Assembly (NCBI GenBank): GCA_003282825.1
Contig: QBYM01000002.1
Span: 52,851-116,850, forward strand
Direction: 5' to 3'
Source of the DNA: Pelagibacteraceae bacterium AG-325-J17
GTDB lineage: Bacteria > Pseudomonadota > Alphaproteobacteria > Pelagibacterales > Pelagibacteraceae
Length of the DNA stretch: 64,000 bases
Below are positions 37,300 through 51,318 of this stretch, piece by piece (within the stretch, counting starts at the first letter, position 1; every line of letters begins with the position of its first letter). A program made the position numbers and the translations under genes. The notes below the pieces were generated by a model. That model was not told the origin of the DNA. It searched no databases and saw nothing but the letters and a program-made list of their open reading frames with translations.

Positions 37300-38527
37300 T
37301 AATTATTACTCCCTTGTTTAAAACACACTTTTTATATTCATCACTTCCAGGTTCAAAACCAACAGATTTTTGAAAAAGTTTATTAGATTTGCGACACTTA
37401 TGCCCAAATTCTAAATTAAGTCTTAAAAATTCTAGCTCTGTTTTATCGATATTAAACTGACTAATTGTAATATTTTTAGATGATAATTCATTATTTAATA
37501 TCAATAACTTATTGTTAAGATTATTTATTTCATTTTTTAAATCTATGTTTTCTTCTAAAAATTTAGAATTAGTCTCCTCAATAATTTCCAGTTCATCTTC
37601 TAAAATTTTTAGCTTTGCATTAATACTATTGTTAGTTTCATTGTCAGGTTCAGACACATTTTGATCTGGAATCTCAGATATACTTGTTATTTCGGCAAAA
37701 ACATATTTAAGTTGAGAAAAATCACTATAAAATTCTACACTAAATTCATCCGATGAATTTTCTTTAATAATTTCCAGTGTTCCTATTGGAATTCCACTTT
37801 TAAAAATTGCCCCTGTTCCAGAGGTATAAATTATACTTTCTTCATCAAATTCTCCAGTGAGGCCATCTTTAATATATTTAATTTGACCATAATTATCTCC
37901 TGAACCTGTAACTATTGCCTGAATATTTTGAGGTGCGATTGTAACTGGAACATTAGAATTTAGGTCAGACAATAATAATACTCTTGAAGTTTTGTAGTTA
38001 ACTTCTATTACTCTACCTACTAAATATGACTGATCATATATGTTAGTGCCAATTTTGATATTATCCTTACTACCTTTGTTGATAATTATACTTTTTAAAA
38101 AAGGGCTTTCATGATCCACGATAATTTTTGCCAAAATTTTATCTGAAGTTGAAACATAGTCATTGATCAACTCTTTTAATTCTCTATTTTCATTTTGAAT
38201 TATCTCACTAGAGACGAAGTTTGATTTTAATTTACTTAATTCTAATCTTTTTTTTTTATAATCATTAAAGAAAGTTGTATAGTCAGATACTTCTATAAAT
38301 GTATCCTTAATAAAGTTTTCTGGAATTGATACTACAAAAGAAGATCTGTAAACTAATTCATTAATTCCTATCTTAAGATATCGCACAGCCTTAAAATCTA
38401 AATTAGATAATACAATTATGAAAATAGACGTAAATACCAAACTAAGTAACGAAAATTTTTGCTGGGTGCTTTTTTTTAAAAAAGCAGATCTGATTGCTAT
38501 AATAAAATCATCTCTACTTGATGCCAT
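37292..38527 (-). CDS. mreC: Rod shape-determining protein MreC
   Basis: IIINKGSKDNIKIGTNIYDQSYLVGRVIEVNYKTSRVLLLSDLNSNVPV; downstream of MreB. Confidence 0.92.
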   Translation of the reverse strand: MASSRDDFIIAIRSAFLKKSTQQKFSLLSLVFTSIFIIVLSNLDFKAVRYLKIGINELVYRSSFVVSIPENFIKDTFIEVSDYTTFFNDYKKKRLELSKLKSNFVSSEIIQNENRELKELINDYVSTSDKILAKIIVDHESPFLKSIIINKGSKDNIKIGTNIYDQSYLVGRVIEVNYKTSRVLLLSDLNSNVPVTIAPQNIQAIVTGSGDNYGQIKYIKDGLTGEFDEESIIYTSGTGAIFKSGIPIGTLEIIKENSSDEFSVEFYSDFSQLKYVFAEITSISEIPDQNVSEPDNETNNSINAKLKILEDELEIIEETNSKFLEENIDLKNEINNLNNKLLILNNELSSKNITISQFNIDKTELEFLRLNLEFGHKCRKSNKLFQKSVGFEPGSDEYKKCVLNKGVIIND

Positions 38528-38532
38528 CTTTC

Positions 38533-41144
<2,612 letters not shown>

Positions 41145-41230
41145 ATAAAAATTTTATTTAAGAAATATACAACCTCTCGTATAGATTGCAAAATAAAATA
41201 ATAATTTTCGCCCCAATATGGAGCTAAAGT

Positions 41231-42268
<1,038 letters not shown>

Positions 42269-42272
42269 TTAT

Positions 42273-42821
42273 TTATTTAAAAACTTCTGCCCCTCTCGTC
42301 ATAGCTATAGCTCCAGTTCTTGATGTGCTAGTTAAGCCAAAAGGTTTTAATTTTTTACTCATTTTGTCTATTTCTCTCCTTAAAGCAGTTATTTGGATAA
42401 CAATGGATTGTTTAGTTTTATCCAATATAACTGGATTAAAGCTTTTACAGGCTTTAAGCGTTTTTTCTATCTTTTTTTTATTTCCAACAACTTTAAGTAG
42501 AGCCATTTCTTTAAATATTACTTTTTTATCTTCTCTTTTAAAATCAGCTACTTTATGAACAGGGACTAATTTTTTCAATTGTAACTTAATTTGATCTATT
42601 ACTTGAGGAGTTCCTGTAGTTACAATTGTAATCCTAGAAATGTTTTTTGTTGCGTCAACTTCTGCCACGGCCAAAGACTCAATATTATAACCTCTACCAG
42701 AAAACAAGCCCACCACTCGAGCTAATACTCCAGATTCATTATCAACCCAAACAACAAAAATGTGAGTGTCTAATTTACCTATCTTAGTTGGTATACTATA
42801 TGCTGATTTTGCTTTTGCCAT
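42273..42821 (-). CDS. ilvH: Acetolactate synthase small subunit
   Basis: ACT domain VDNESGVLARVVGLFSGRGYNIESLAV. Confidence 0.95.
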   Translation of the reverse strand: MAKAKSAYSIPTKIGKLDTHIFVVWVDNESGVLARVVGLFSGRGYNIESLAVAEVDATKNISRITIVTTGTPQVIDQIKLQLKKLVPVHKVADFKREDKKVIFKEMALLKVVGNKKKIEKTLKACKSFNPVILDKTKQSIVIQITALRREIDKMSKKLKPFGLTSTSRTGAIAMTRGAEVFK

Positions 42822-44587
42822 TAAACTAATGCTTTGCCTTTTCCTGTAATCTTATTTTCCTCTTTATCATTAGGTCCTAAAATCATTTGATTGTGAGGCT
42901 TTCCAGAAGGTATCATTGGAAAGCAGTTTTCGTTAGGATCAACCTGACAGTCAAATATTACAGGGCCGTTGTGATCAATCATTTCTTTAATCTTTGAATC
43001 AAGTTCATCTGGATTATCAACTTTAATTCCTTTACATCCATATGCCTCAGCTAATTTTACAAAATCAGGTAAAGCTTCTGAATAACTTTCAGAATAATTT
43101 TTTTCATGTAATAGCTCCTGCCATTGTCTTACCATTCCCATATATTGATTATTTAAAACAAAAATTTTGATAGGTAAATTGTATTGAACAGCTGTAGACA
43201 TTTCTTGCATAGTCATCAAAACTGAAGCCTCTCCAGCTATATCAATAACAAGTTTATCTGGATGAGCGATTTGAACACCTACAGCTGCAGGAAGACCATA
43301 TCCCATAGTTCCAAGTCCCCCAGATGTCATCCATCTATTTGGTTTGTTAAATTTGTAATGTTGTGCAGCCCACATTTGATGTTGCCCTACTTCTGTAGTT
43401 ACAAATGTATCTTGGTTTTTTGTTAATTCATATAGTCTTTTAACAGCATGTTGAGGTTTAATAGTTTTTTTACTATTAATAAAACCTAAAGAATCTTTTG
43501 TTCTCCATTTTTGTATCTGTTCCCACCATTTAGAAATATTTTGCTTATTTGATATCTTAGAACCATTTTGTTTTTTATTGATCTTTTTAATTGTAGTTTT
43601 AAGAACCTCATTAACATCACCAACTATCGCTAAATCTACTTTTATAATTTTATTAATTGATGATGGATCAATATCAATGTGTACCTTTTTTGATCTTGGT
43701 GAAAATTCATCTATCTTTCCTGTTATCCTGTCATCAAATCTTGCTCCAATATTAATTAATAAATCACAATCATGCATAGCGTTATTGGCTTCATAGGTTC
43801 CATGCATTCCTAGCATTCCTATAAATTGATTGTCATCGCCTGGAAATGCACCAAGTCCTTGCAATGTAGATGTAATCGGAAAGCCAATTAATCTGACAAA
43901 CTCCCTTAGAGACTCACTCGCTTTTGGACCAGAATTAATAACTCCACCACCAGTGTAAATTACTGGTTTTTTTGCTTTTGAAATTAAATCAATTAATTCA
44001 TTAATTTCATTTTGTGAAAACTTATTATGTATTTTTCCATTAATTTTTTTTTCTATTTTTGGTTTTGAATAATTTGTTTTAGCAAATTGAATATCTTTAG
44101 GTATATCAACCAGTACTGGGCCTGGTCTTCCTGTTGTTGCAACTCGAAAGGCTTCATGCATAATCTTAGGTAAATCTTTAATATCTTTAACTAACCAATT
44201 GTGTTTTGTGCATGGTCTTGTTATTCCCGTTGTATCACATTCTTGAAAAGCATCAGTTCCAATTAAGTGAGTTGGCACTTGTCCTGAAATACATACTAGA
44301 GGAACAGAGTCCATGTAAGCGTCTGTTAAAGCTGTGACAACATTAGTTGCACCTGGACCAGATGTTACCAGAACTACTCCAGGTTTACCTGAAGATCTTG
44401 CATAGCCTTCTGCGGCGTGTCCTGCACCCTGTTCATGTCTGACTAAGATATGTTTAATAGTTGAATGATTTTTAAGCTCATCATAAATTGGTAGTACAGC
44501 TCCACCTGGATATCCAAAAATAAACTTAACATCTTGATCTTCAAGACATTTAAATACTATTTCAGCACCTGAATATAATTTGGACAT
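42821..44587 (-). CDS. ilvB: Acetolactate synthase large subunit
   Basis: [47 protein letters not shown], ThDP motif [29 protein letters not shown]. Confidence 0.97.
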   Translation of the reverse strand: MSKLYSGAEIVFKCLEDQDVKFIFGYPGGAVLPIYDELKNHSTIKHILVRHEQGAGHAAEGYARSSGKPGVVLVTSGPGATNVVTALTDAYMDSVPLVCISGQVPTHLIGTDAFQECDTTGITRPCTKHNWLVKDIKDLPKIMHEAFRVATTGRPGPVLVDIPKDIQFAKTNYSKPKIEKKINGKIHNKFSQNEINELIDLISKAKKPVIYTGGGVINSGPKASESLREFVRLIGFPITSTLQGLGAFPGDDNQFIGMLGMHGTYEANNAMHDCDLLINIGARFDDRITGKIDEFSPRSKKVHIDIDPSSINKIIKVDLAIVGDVNEVLKTTIKKINKKQNGSKISNKQNISKWWEQIQKWRTKDSLGFINSKKTIKPQHAVKRLYELTKNQDTFVTTEVGQHQMWAAQHYKFNKPNRWMTSGGLGTMGYGLPAAVGVQIAHPDKLVIDIAGEASVLMTMQEMSTAVQYNLPIKIFVLNNQYMGMVRQWQELLHEKNYSESYSEALPDFVKLAEAYGCKGIKVDNPDELDSKIKEMIDHNGPVIFDCQVDPNENCFPMIPSGKPHNQMILGPNDKEENKITGKGKALV

Positions 44588-44629
44588 TTAGCCAATCTAG
44601 CTGAAGTTGTGCTGATTGGTCAAGGCTAA
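44588..44629 (-). promoter_or_regulatory. Structured 5' leader of ilvB (candidate cis-regulatory RNA)
   Basis: Minus-strand RNA UUAGCC-UUGA-CCAAUC-AGC-ACAACUUCA-GCU-A-GAUUGG-CUAA-AUG. CCAAUC pairs with GAUUGG and UUAGCC with GGCUAA (the two share GG), ending directly at the ilvB start. Confidence 0.45.
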
Positions 44630-44640
44630 GTAAGAGATAT

Positions 44641-45549
44641 CTAAATTTTTTTTAAGAATTTCTTTAAGACAGTTGGATTCATTTTGATCCAATTTTGCAT
44701 ATTACCTCTAGCCCAAGTGCTTTGTCTTTTGGCATATTGCCTAGTCTTTATTGATATTTTCTCAATAACTTGATTAATTTCAATTTTTTTTTGAATATAT
44801 TGAGCAATCTCATTAATCCCAATGGCTTTGTGGGCTGTCTTGTCTTTACGAACTTTTATTTTAATAAATCTTTTTACTTCCAATACAGCTCCTTTTTTGA
44901 TCATTTCTTTGGCTCTTAAACTAATTCTATCTAAAAGCTCATTTCTGGGAAAATCTATATAAATCTTATAAAAATCTTTCTGTTCATAATTAGATTTAGT
45001 TTTTTTAAACCAATCATAAATAGAACTTTTAGTAAATGACTTAACTTCATAAGCTCTTATACATCTTTGAGTATCTGAGTAATTGAGATTATATTTAACT
45101 AGGGGATCTAACTCTATTAATCTTGAAAAAAATCTTTTAGGTCCAATATTTTTATGTAACGATCTAATCTTTTCTCTAAATTTTATTGGAATGCTTGGAA
45201 TATTAACTAAGCCATCAGTCAATGCTTTAAAATACAAACCTGTGCCTCCAACTATAATTGGGACTTTTTTCCTTTTTCTTAAATTTAAAATTTTTTGATC
45301 AATTAATTTTAACCAATCCCCTGTGGAAAAATTTTTTGTTACTCTTTGGAAACCATACAAATGATGTTTAATTTTTTGATAATCTTTTTTAAAGGGTCTA
45401 GCAGACAAAACTTTAAGTTCTTTGTATACCTGCATGCTATCTGCATTTATTATTTCACCATCAATTTTTTTGGCTAGTTTAACTGCAAAATTAGATTTAC
45501 CAGATGCCGTAGGTCCATAAATTAAAATAATTTTGGATTTTAAATCCAT
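44641..45549 (-). CDS. miaA: tRNA dimethylallyltransferase
   Basis: LIYGPTASGKSNFAVKLAKKIDGEIINADSMQVYKELKVLSARP, GGTGLYFKALTDGL. Confidence 0.95.
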   Translation of the reverse strand: MDLKSKIILIYGPTASGKSNFAVKLAKKIDGEIINADSMQVYKELKVLSARPFKKDYQKIKHHLYGFQRVTKNFSTGDWLKLIDQKILNLRKRKKVPIIVGGTGLYFKALTDGLVNIPSIPIKFREKIRSLHKNIGPKRFFSRLIELDPLVKYNLNYSDTQRCIRAYEVKSFTKSSIYDWFKKTKSNYEQKDFYKIYIDFPRNELLDRISLRAKEMIKKGAVLEVKRFIKIKVRKDKTAHKAIGINEIAQYIQKKIEINQVIEKISIKTRQYAKRQSTWARGNMQNWIKMNPTVLKKFLKKI

Positions 45550-45552
45550 AAA

Positions 45553-46959
45553 TTAGTTTAATTTAACACCTATATATCTTCTTTGATTTTGATTATTGTA
45601 AATAACCAATAATATAGTTTTTTGATTAGTACTTAAAACTTCCTCTACTGCTTGATTTAAATCATTCACATTTCTTATTTTTTTCTTTTGAGCTTCTAAA
45701 ATTATACTATTCAATTTTATAGAGTTTAATAAAGGACTATTACTGTCAATTTTTGTGACAACCAATCCACGAGTTTGATTTGGTAAATTTCTTGATTTTA
45801 TATCTTCTTTTGAAACTTCTCTTACATTTATTTTTAATTTTTCAATTCTTAAATCTTTTGGTTCTGAGTTTTGTTCAGCGACCTTAAAATCCTCTGAAGT
45901 TTCTAATCTTCCTAAAGTAATTATTTTTGTAATTTCTTTTTTATTTCTCCAAATTTTTACTTCAACTTTCTTACCTACTTCTGTTCTTGCAACAATCATC
46001 GGAAGTTGTTTCATTTCTTGAATTCTTTGTCCGTCAAATTCTAAAATTATATCTCCGGCTTTAACACCTCCTTTATCAGATGGACTGTTTGCAGCTACAC
46101 TAGCAACCAATGCTCCTCTTGGTTCACTTAACTTTTCGACTTCTGCAATTTCTTTTGTAACATCTTGAATTCTTACTCCAAGCCATCCTCTTTTTGTTTC
46201 ACCGAATTTAATTAATTGATCAATTACAATTTTTGCACTATTTGATGGTATAGAAAAACCAATTCCAATTGATCCATTTCTTCCTAAGATAGCTGTGTTA
46301 ATTCCAATAACATCTCCATTCATATCAAAAAGTGGGCCACCAGAATTACCTTGGTTAATAGAGGCATCTGTTTGAATATAATCTTCATATCTACTTAAAC
46401 CGATAGATCGATTTCTTGCTGAAATTATTCCAGAGGTTACGGTTCCACCTAATCCAAAAGGGTTTCCAATTGCAATTACCCAATCACCAATTCTTGCTTT
46501 ATCCGAATTACCAAATTTAACTGGAATAAATTTTTCTTCTGTTTCTAACTGAAGTACAGCAATATCAGATAAAGGATCTGCCCCTAATACCTTTGCTTTA
46601 AATTCCTTGTCTCCATTTACTCTAATAATAATGTCTTTAGCATCTTGAATTACATGGTTATTCGTTACAACTATCCCTTTTTCATCAATGATAAAACCAG
46701 AGCCTAAGGCTGCGGATGGTCTCTCTTGTGGTGTTCCAAATTCTTTAAACATATCTTCAAATGGTGATCCCGGAGGAAATTGAAAAGGAAATTGATTTGG
46801 TCGAGTTTTAACGATTGTTGTAGTTGAAATATTAACTACTGATGGCATTAGCTTCTCTGCTAAATCCGCAAATGAGCCTGGATAATCTTTTGAAAAAGAA
46901 ATGGATTGAAAATTTAAAATTAATATTATTGATAATAAGAATGTTTTGATTTTTTTCAT
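45553..46959 (-). CDS. degP: Do-like periplasmic serine protease with PDZ domains
   Basis: GSGFIIDEKGIVVTNNHVI, QTDASINQGNSGGPLFD catalytic Ser, two PDZ-like segments. Confidence 0.93.
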   Translation of the reverse strand: MKKIKTFLLSIILILNFQSISFSKDYPGSFADLAEKLMPSVVNISTTTIVKTRPNQFPFQFPPGSPFEDMFKEFGTPQERPSAALGSGFIIDEKGIVVTNNHVIQDAKDIIIRVNGDKEFKAKVLGADPLSDIAVLQLETEEKFIPVKFGNSDKARIGDWVIAIGNPFGLGGTVTSGIISARNRSIGLSRYEDYIQTDASINQGNSGGPLFDMNGDVIGINTAILGRNGSIGIGFSIPSNSAKIVIDQLIKFGETKRGWLGVRIQDVTKEIAEVEKLSEPRGALVASVAANSPSDKGGVKAGDIILEFDGQRIQEMKQLPMIVARTEVGKKVEVKIWRNKKEITKIITLGRLETSEDFKVAEQNSEPKDLRIEKLKINVREVSKEDIKSRNLPNQTRGLVVTKIDSNSPLLNSIKLNSIILEAQKKKIRNVNDLNQAVEEVLSTNQKTILLVIYNNQNQRRYIGVKLN

Positions 46960-47145
46960 TTAATTTTTTGTATAATAAATAATAATAAAACCTATTATAG
47001 CAAAGATTAATCCTCCAATTCTTAATTGACTGACCTTTACTAATTCTAACTTCTTTAACATATTTTTCATTTTTGATGGAAATATGGCATATAAAATACC
47101 TTCAATGAATAAGAATAGACCAAATGCTATGATCAATTCTCTCAT
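46960..47145 (-). CDS. DUF2065 family protein
   Basis: 61 aa, two TM; family usually next to hflC/degP (AFGLFLFIEGILYAIFPSKMKNMLKKL). Confidence 0.75.
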   Translation of the reverse strand: MRELIIAFGLFLFIEGILYAIFPSKMKNMLKKLELVKVSQLRIGGLIFAIIGFIIIYYTKN

Positions 47146-47153
47146 TTTAAAAT

Positions 47154-48023
47154 TTAATTTGATTTAGGTTTTATATTTCCAAAGAATTTAAAAAATTCAC
47201 TATCTGGAGATAAAATCAGTGATGTTTCTCCTCCAATTAAAGCTTTTTCATAAGCTTGCATAGCTCTATAAAATGCAAAAAATTCAGGGTCTTGGCCAAA
47301 AGCACCAGCAAAGATATTATTTCTTTTACCATCTCCTTCACCCTTCATTATCTCTGATTTTTTTTGAGCATCTGCGAGTATTACAGTAACCTCTTTATCT
47401 GCAGTTGAAGTAATAGTTACGGCCATTTCTGCTCCTCTTGCTCTAAATTCTTTTGCTTCTCTTTCCCTTTCAGTTTGCATTCTTCTAAAAATTGCATCAC
47501 TGTTTGCTTGAGGAAGGTCAGCTCTTTTAATTCTTACATCATTAATTTTAATTCCAAAATTTTCAGCTTCATTATTTACACCTTCTTGTATTAAAGCCAT
47601 CTGTTTGGTTCTATCCTCTGACAAAAGCGTTTGTAATTCTTGTTGACCTAATACATTTCTTATTCTTGAATTTATAATTGTTGCTAATCTTGATCTTGCA
47701 ACTCTTTCATTTCCAACTGAAATATAAAATTTTAAAGGATCTACAATTTGAAATCTTGCAAAAGCATCAACAATTAATCTCTTTTGATCTGATGCAATTA
47801 CTTCCTCTGGTGGAGTATCTAGATTTAAAATTCTCTTATCTAAAAAAACAACGTTTTGTATAAATGGAATTTTAAAATTTAATCCTGGTTTTGAAATTAT
47901 TCTTTTAGGATCACCAAATTGCAAAACAATAGCTTGGTTAACTTCTTTAACTACAAAAATTGAAAAATATGCTGTTGCAACTAGCAAAGCAATTATTCCA
48001 GAAATAACTTTTCCCATATTCAT
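47154..48023 (-). CDS. hflC: Protease modulator HflC
   Basis: SPFH domain VVKEVNQAIVLQFGDPKRIISKPGLNFKIPF; adjacent HflK. Confidence 0.93.
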   Translation of the reverse strand: MNMGKVISGIIALLVATAYFSIFVVKEVNQAIVLQFGDPKRIISKPGLNFKIPFIQNVVFLDKRILNLDTPPEEVIASDQKRLIVDAFARFQIVDPLKFYISVGNERVARSRLATIINSRIRNVLGQQELQTLLSEDRTKQMALIQEGVNNEAENFGIKINDVRIKRADLPQANSDAIFRRMQTEREREAKEFRARGAEMAVTITSTADKEVTVILADAQKKSEIMKGEGDGKRNNIFAGAFGQDPEFFAFYRAMQAYEKALIGGETSLILSPDSEFFKFFGNIKPKSN

Positions 48024-48024
48024 T

Positions 48025-49134
48025 TTAATTAGTCACTTTCTTTTTACTTAATTCTGGTAACGGAAGATATGGAACTACTCCTGAGCCTGCATTTTTTTCT
48101 ATGATAACTTTATCTATGTCTGCTAAAACTTTTTCCATTGTCTCTAGATACATTCTCTCTTGAGTTACAGATTTTGCCATTTTATATTCATTATAAATTG
48201 CTAAAAACCTGCTAGCTTCACCTTCTGCTTTCGCAACAACTTCTTTTTTATATGCTTCTGCTGCTTGAAGAATTTTCTGCGCTTCCCCACGAGCTCTTGG
48301 TATTACATCATTTGCATACGCTTCAGCTTCGTTTTTAGATCTTTCCATGTCTGCTCTAGCTGCTTGTACATCCCTAAATGCATCAATTACTTGATCAGGT
48401 GGATCAGCTTTTTGGGTTTGAACTTGAGTTATTTGAATACCACTAGTGTATTCATCTAAAATTTTTTGAATAATCTCTTGCGTGTCAGTCTCTATAAGGG
48501 ATCTTCCCTCTGTTAAAATTGGCTGAATATCTGATCTAGCAATTACTTCTCTCATTGCTGTCTCAGCTGCTGCTTTTACAGTTCCTTCAGGATCTTGAAT
48601 TTTAAATAAAAAATTTCCAGCATCTTTGATTACCCAGAAAACAGAAAAATCTATGTTAACAATATTTTCATCTCCTGTTAACATTAAGCTTTCTTGAGGA
48701 ACATCAGCAACTCCACCTGAGGAAGAAAATCCACTATCTCTCTCAGACCTAAAGCCAATATCAATTCTATTAACTTTTGTGACTTTTGGAGTAAGTACTG
48801 ACTCAACTGGGAAAGGTATATGATAATTTAGTCCAGGTTGAGTTGTTTTTACAAATTTTCCAAATCTTAAAACTACACCTTGTTCATCAGGTAAAACTCT
48901 GTAAAGGCCACTTGCAAGCCACACAAAACCTAAAATAATTAAAACTAAAATTGCCTGTTTACCCCCAGAAGAACTTCCACCTGGTAAAAATTTTTTTATT
49001 TTTTCTTGAAATTCTCTTATAATTTTTTCAACATCTGGAGGTGTTGGGCCTCTTCCTGATCCATTACCACTTCCACCTCCTCCTGGAGGAGTTCCCCAAG
49101 GACTACCGCCCCTTTGTTGAAAATCATCTGACAT
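48025..49134 (-). CDS. hflK: FtsH protease activity modulator HflK
   Basis: Gly-rich N-terminus, RVLPDEQGVVLRFGKFVKTTQPGLNYHIPFPVE. Confidence 0.93.
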   Translation of the reverse strand: MSDDFQQRGGSPWGTPPGGGGSGNGSGRGPTPPDVEKIIREFQEKIKKFLPGGSSSGGKQAILVLIILGFVWLASGLYRVLPDEQGVVLRFGKFVKTTQPGLNYHIPFPVESVLTPKVTKVNRIDIGFRSERDSGFSSSGGVADVPQESLMLTGDENIVNIDFSVFWVIKDAGNFLFKIQDPEGTVKAAAETAMREVIARSDIQPILTEGRSLIETDTQEIIQKILDEYTSGIQITQVQTQKADPPDQVIDAFRDVQAARADMERSKNEAEAYANDVIPRARGEAQKILQAAEAYKKEVVAKAEGEASRFLAIYNEYKMAKSVTQERMYLETMEKVLADIDKVIIEKNAGSGVVPYLPLPELSKKKVTN

Positions 49135-49185
49135 ATGACACTCTATATAGTGTCTTTATATAGAAAAACAAGTTAAGATCTAAAT

Positions 49186-50010
49186 ATGCCAAAGGAAAAG
49201 CCTGAATTAAGTGACGCAATGCGAAAAAAAATGAGCGGTAAAAAGCCTGAGAAAAACCCCATTAAAGGAACAAAGTTTACAATAGCAATTTCAAGTGCAA
49301 AAGGGGGTGTAGGAAAATCTACCTTTGCAACAAACTTAGCATTAGCACTGAAAAATATTGGCTGCAAAGTAGGTTTGTTAGATGCGGATATTTATGGACC
49401 GTCTATTCCTAAGATGTTTGGTATTAATGAAAAACCTAAAAGTGATGGTGAAAAATTAGAACCAATTAAAAAATATGACATACAATGCATGTCTATTGGT
49501 TTCCTAACAGATCAAGAGACTCCAATGATATGGCGTGGACCTATGGTAACCAGTGCAATTAAAACTTTTACTCAAAAAGTAAATTGGCAAGATTTAGATT
49601 TTATAATTGTGGATATGCCTCCTGGTACAGGAGATACGCAACTTACTTTTGCACAAGATATTAAAATGGATGGTGCCATTATAGTTTCTACTCCTCAGGA
49701 AGTTGCTTTACTTGATGTCAAAAGAGGAATTAAAATGTTTGATAAATTAGGAGTAAAAATTTTAGGTTTAATTGATAACATGAGCTTTTTTACTGGAGAT
49801 GATGGAAAAAAATATAAAATTTTTGGTGAAGGTGGTGTCAAAAAAACTGCTGATGAATTTAAAAAAGAGTTCTTGGGAGAAATACCAATAGATCCTAAGG
49901 TTGGAAAAACAGGAGACGAAGGCAAACCTATTGTAGAGTCTGATCCTACTAATGAAGTTTCTAAAATATACTTAAATTTTGCTAATAAGATTAAATCAAC
50001 TTATCTTTAA
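49186..50010 (+). CDS. mrp: Mrp/NBP35-type Fe-S cluster carrier ATPase
   Basis: [52 protein letters not shown]. Confidence 0.93.
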   Translation: MPKEKPELSDAMRKKMSGKKPEKNPIKGTKFTIAISSAKGGVGKSTFATNLALALKNIGCKVGLLDADIYGPSIPKMFGINEKPKSDGEKLEPIKKYDIQCMSIGFLTDQETPMIWRGPMVTSAIKTFTQKVNWQDLDFIIVDMPPGTGDTQLTFAQDIKMDGAIIVSTPQEVALLDVKRGIKMFDKLGVKILGLIDNMSFFTGDDGKKYKIFGEGGVKKTADEFKKEFLGEIPIDPKVGKTGDEGKPIVESDPTNEVSKIYLNFANKIKSTYL

Positions 50011-50938
50011 GATCAAAAGCTTCCATTAATTCATTCCATTCTCGTTTTGAAAGACCAGAGTCCTCCATCGAAATAGGCTCACCCTTAATTAATTTCTGGA
50101 TAATAACTTTTCCTTTTGCAGAAACTTCTGTTCCGCCAACTCTATAATCCAAAAAAGCATCATAAGTAATTGGGACCCATTTTTTTACAGTTTCTAACAT
50201 TATATCTGCGTAAACTCTTATTTCATACTGAGCGTGACTGTCAGCCCTTAACCTTAAAAAATTCATCAGGTTTAATAAATCTGTCTTCCAATACCATTGG
50301 GTATATGTATTTAAAGTCAAATTCATCCTTGCTAATTCTCTAGCTAAACCTTTTTTATTTTTATCAATGGTTGATCCGTCATACCTCTCGTTAAGCATTG
50401 TCTCATAGTTGTTATAAGTTCTCTCAGCATCATTTTTCAAAAGTTCCAAAACTTCTTTAGCTTGTTGTCCCTCAAGAACATCTCCTCTACCTTGTCTGTT
50501 GCTTGTTGATTGTGCAGCAAGATTATTAGATGATGGTAAATAAAATTCCTTATCTAAAATTGAATATCTTGCAGAATACTCGTTAACATTAGCAGTTCTA
50601 TGTCTTATCCATTGACGAGCAATAAATATTGGTAATTTGATATGATATTTTATCTCACACATTTCAAATGGTGTACTATGCCAATGACGCATCAAATATT
50701 TTATTAAACCTTTATCTGTAGAAACTTGTTTTGTTCCTTTGCCATAAGAAACTCTAGCAGATTGTACTATTGAAGTATCATCACCCATATAATCAACAAC
50801 TCTTACAAATCCATGATCTAATGCTGGAAGAGCTTCATAAAGTATCTTTTCAAGCTCTGGAACTGTAACTCTTTTAGTCGAATTGCTTTGAGATTGTTGA
50901 TTCTTTATTTCTGCCGATTGTTCTTTAGTTAATTTCAT
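49991..50938 (-). CDS. thyX: FAD-dependent thymidylate synthase
   Basis: ThyX signature [15 protein letters not shown]; start [12 protein letters not shown] at 50938. The upstream part of the track ORF is antisense to tmRNA. Confidence 0.95.
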   Translation of the reverse strand: MKLTKEQSAEIKNQQSQSNSTKRVTVPELEKILYEALPALDHGFVRVVDYMGDDTSIVQSARVSYGKGTKQVSTDKGLIKYLMRHWHSTPFEMCEIKYHIKLPIFIARQWIRHRTANVNEYSARYSILDKEFYLPSSNNLAAQSTSNRQGRGDVLEGQQAKEVLELLKNDAERTYNNYETMLNERYDGSTIDKNKKGLARELARMNLTLNTYTQWYWKTDLLNLMNFLRLRADSHAQYEIRVYADIMLETVKKWVPITYDAFLDYRVGGTEVSAKGKVIIQKLIKGEPISMEDSGLSKREWNELMEAFDLKDKLI

Positions 50939-50989
50939 GATTGTTATTGAATCTCTTGTAATTCCTTTTATATTAATAAGGTTGGTTTT

Positions 50990-51240
50990 CCAACTATGAC
51001 GATAAACGAATTTCGTAATAACCATCGCGGACGTGGGGGCAGTACCCACCACCTCCACCATTTACAACTTATGGGGGTGAACCAGAATCGACGGGTGACT
51101 AAAGGCTATTCTTTTGTTCGGAATTGCTCCTCCGTAAAGGGCTAATTTATAACTGCTAACGAAAGTTACGCAATTGCTGCTTAATTAACTTTGTTAATTA
51201 AGTAAACGGGGTCCGGGGCACCTGGCAACAGAACGCCCCT
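50990..51240 (+). ncRNA. ssrA: Circularly permuted (two-piece) alphaproteobacterial tmRNA; acceptor piece ~50990-51060, spacer ~51061-51072, coding piece ~51073-51240
   Basis: Acceptor end ...GGACGTGGGGGCAGTACCCACCACCTCCACCA then GGGGGTGAACCAGAATCGACGGG. GGGGGUG pairs with CACCUCC including a G3-U wobble. Tag ORF GCT AAC GAA AGT TAC GCA ATT GCT GCT TAA (51155-51184) inside a 10-bp CTTAATTAAC/GTTAATTAAG stem region. Ends approximate. Confidence 0.92.
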
Positions 51241-51318
51241 AAAAAAAAGTATTTTTGTCGCTGATGATTTTAAAAATATATTTAGAAAAAATTTACTTTA
51301 AGGTATAGGAAAACTTTA

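Noticed and set aside
50939-51061. N-terminal extension of the thyX ORF ([13 protein letters not shown]...)
   Set aside because: This part is antisense to the tmRNA acceptor piece; ThyX homology and a good start begin at 50938.
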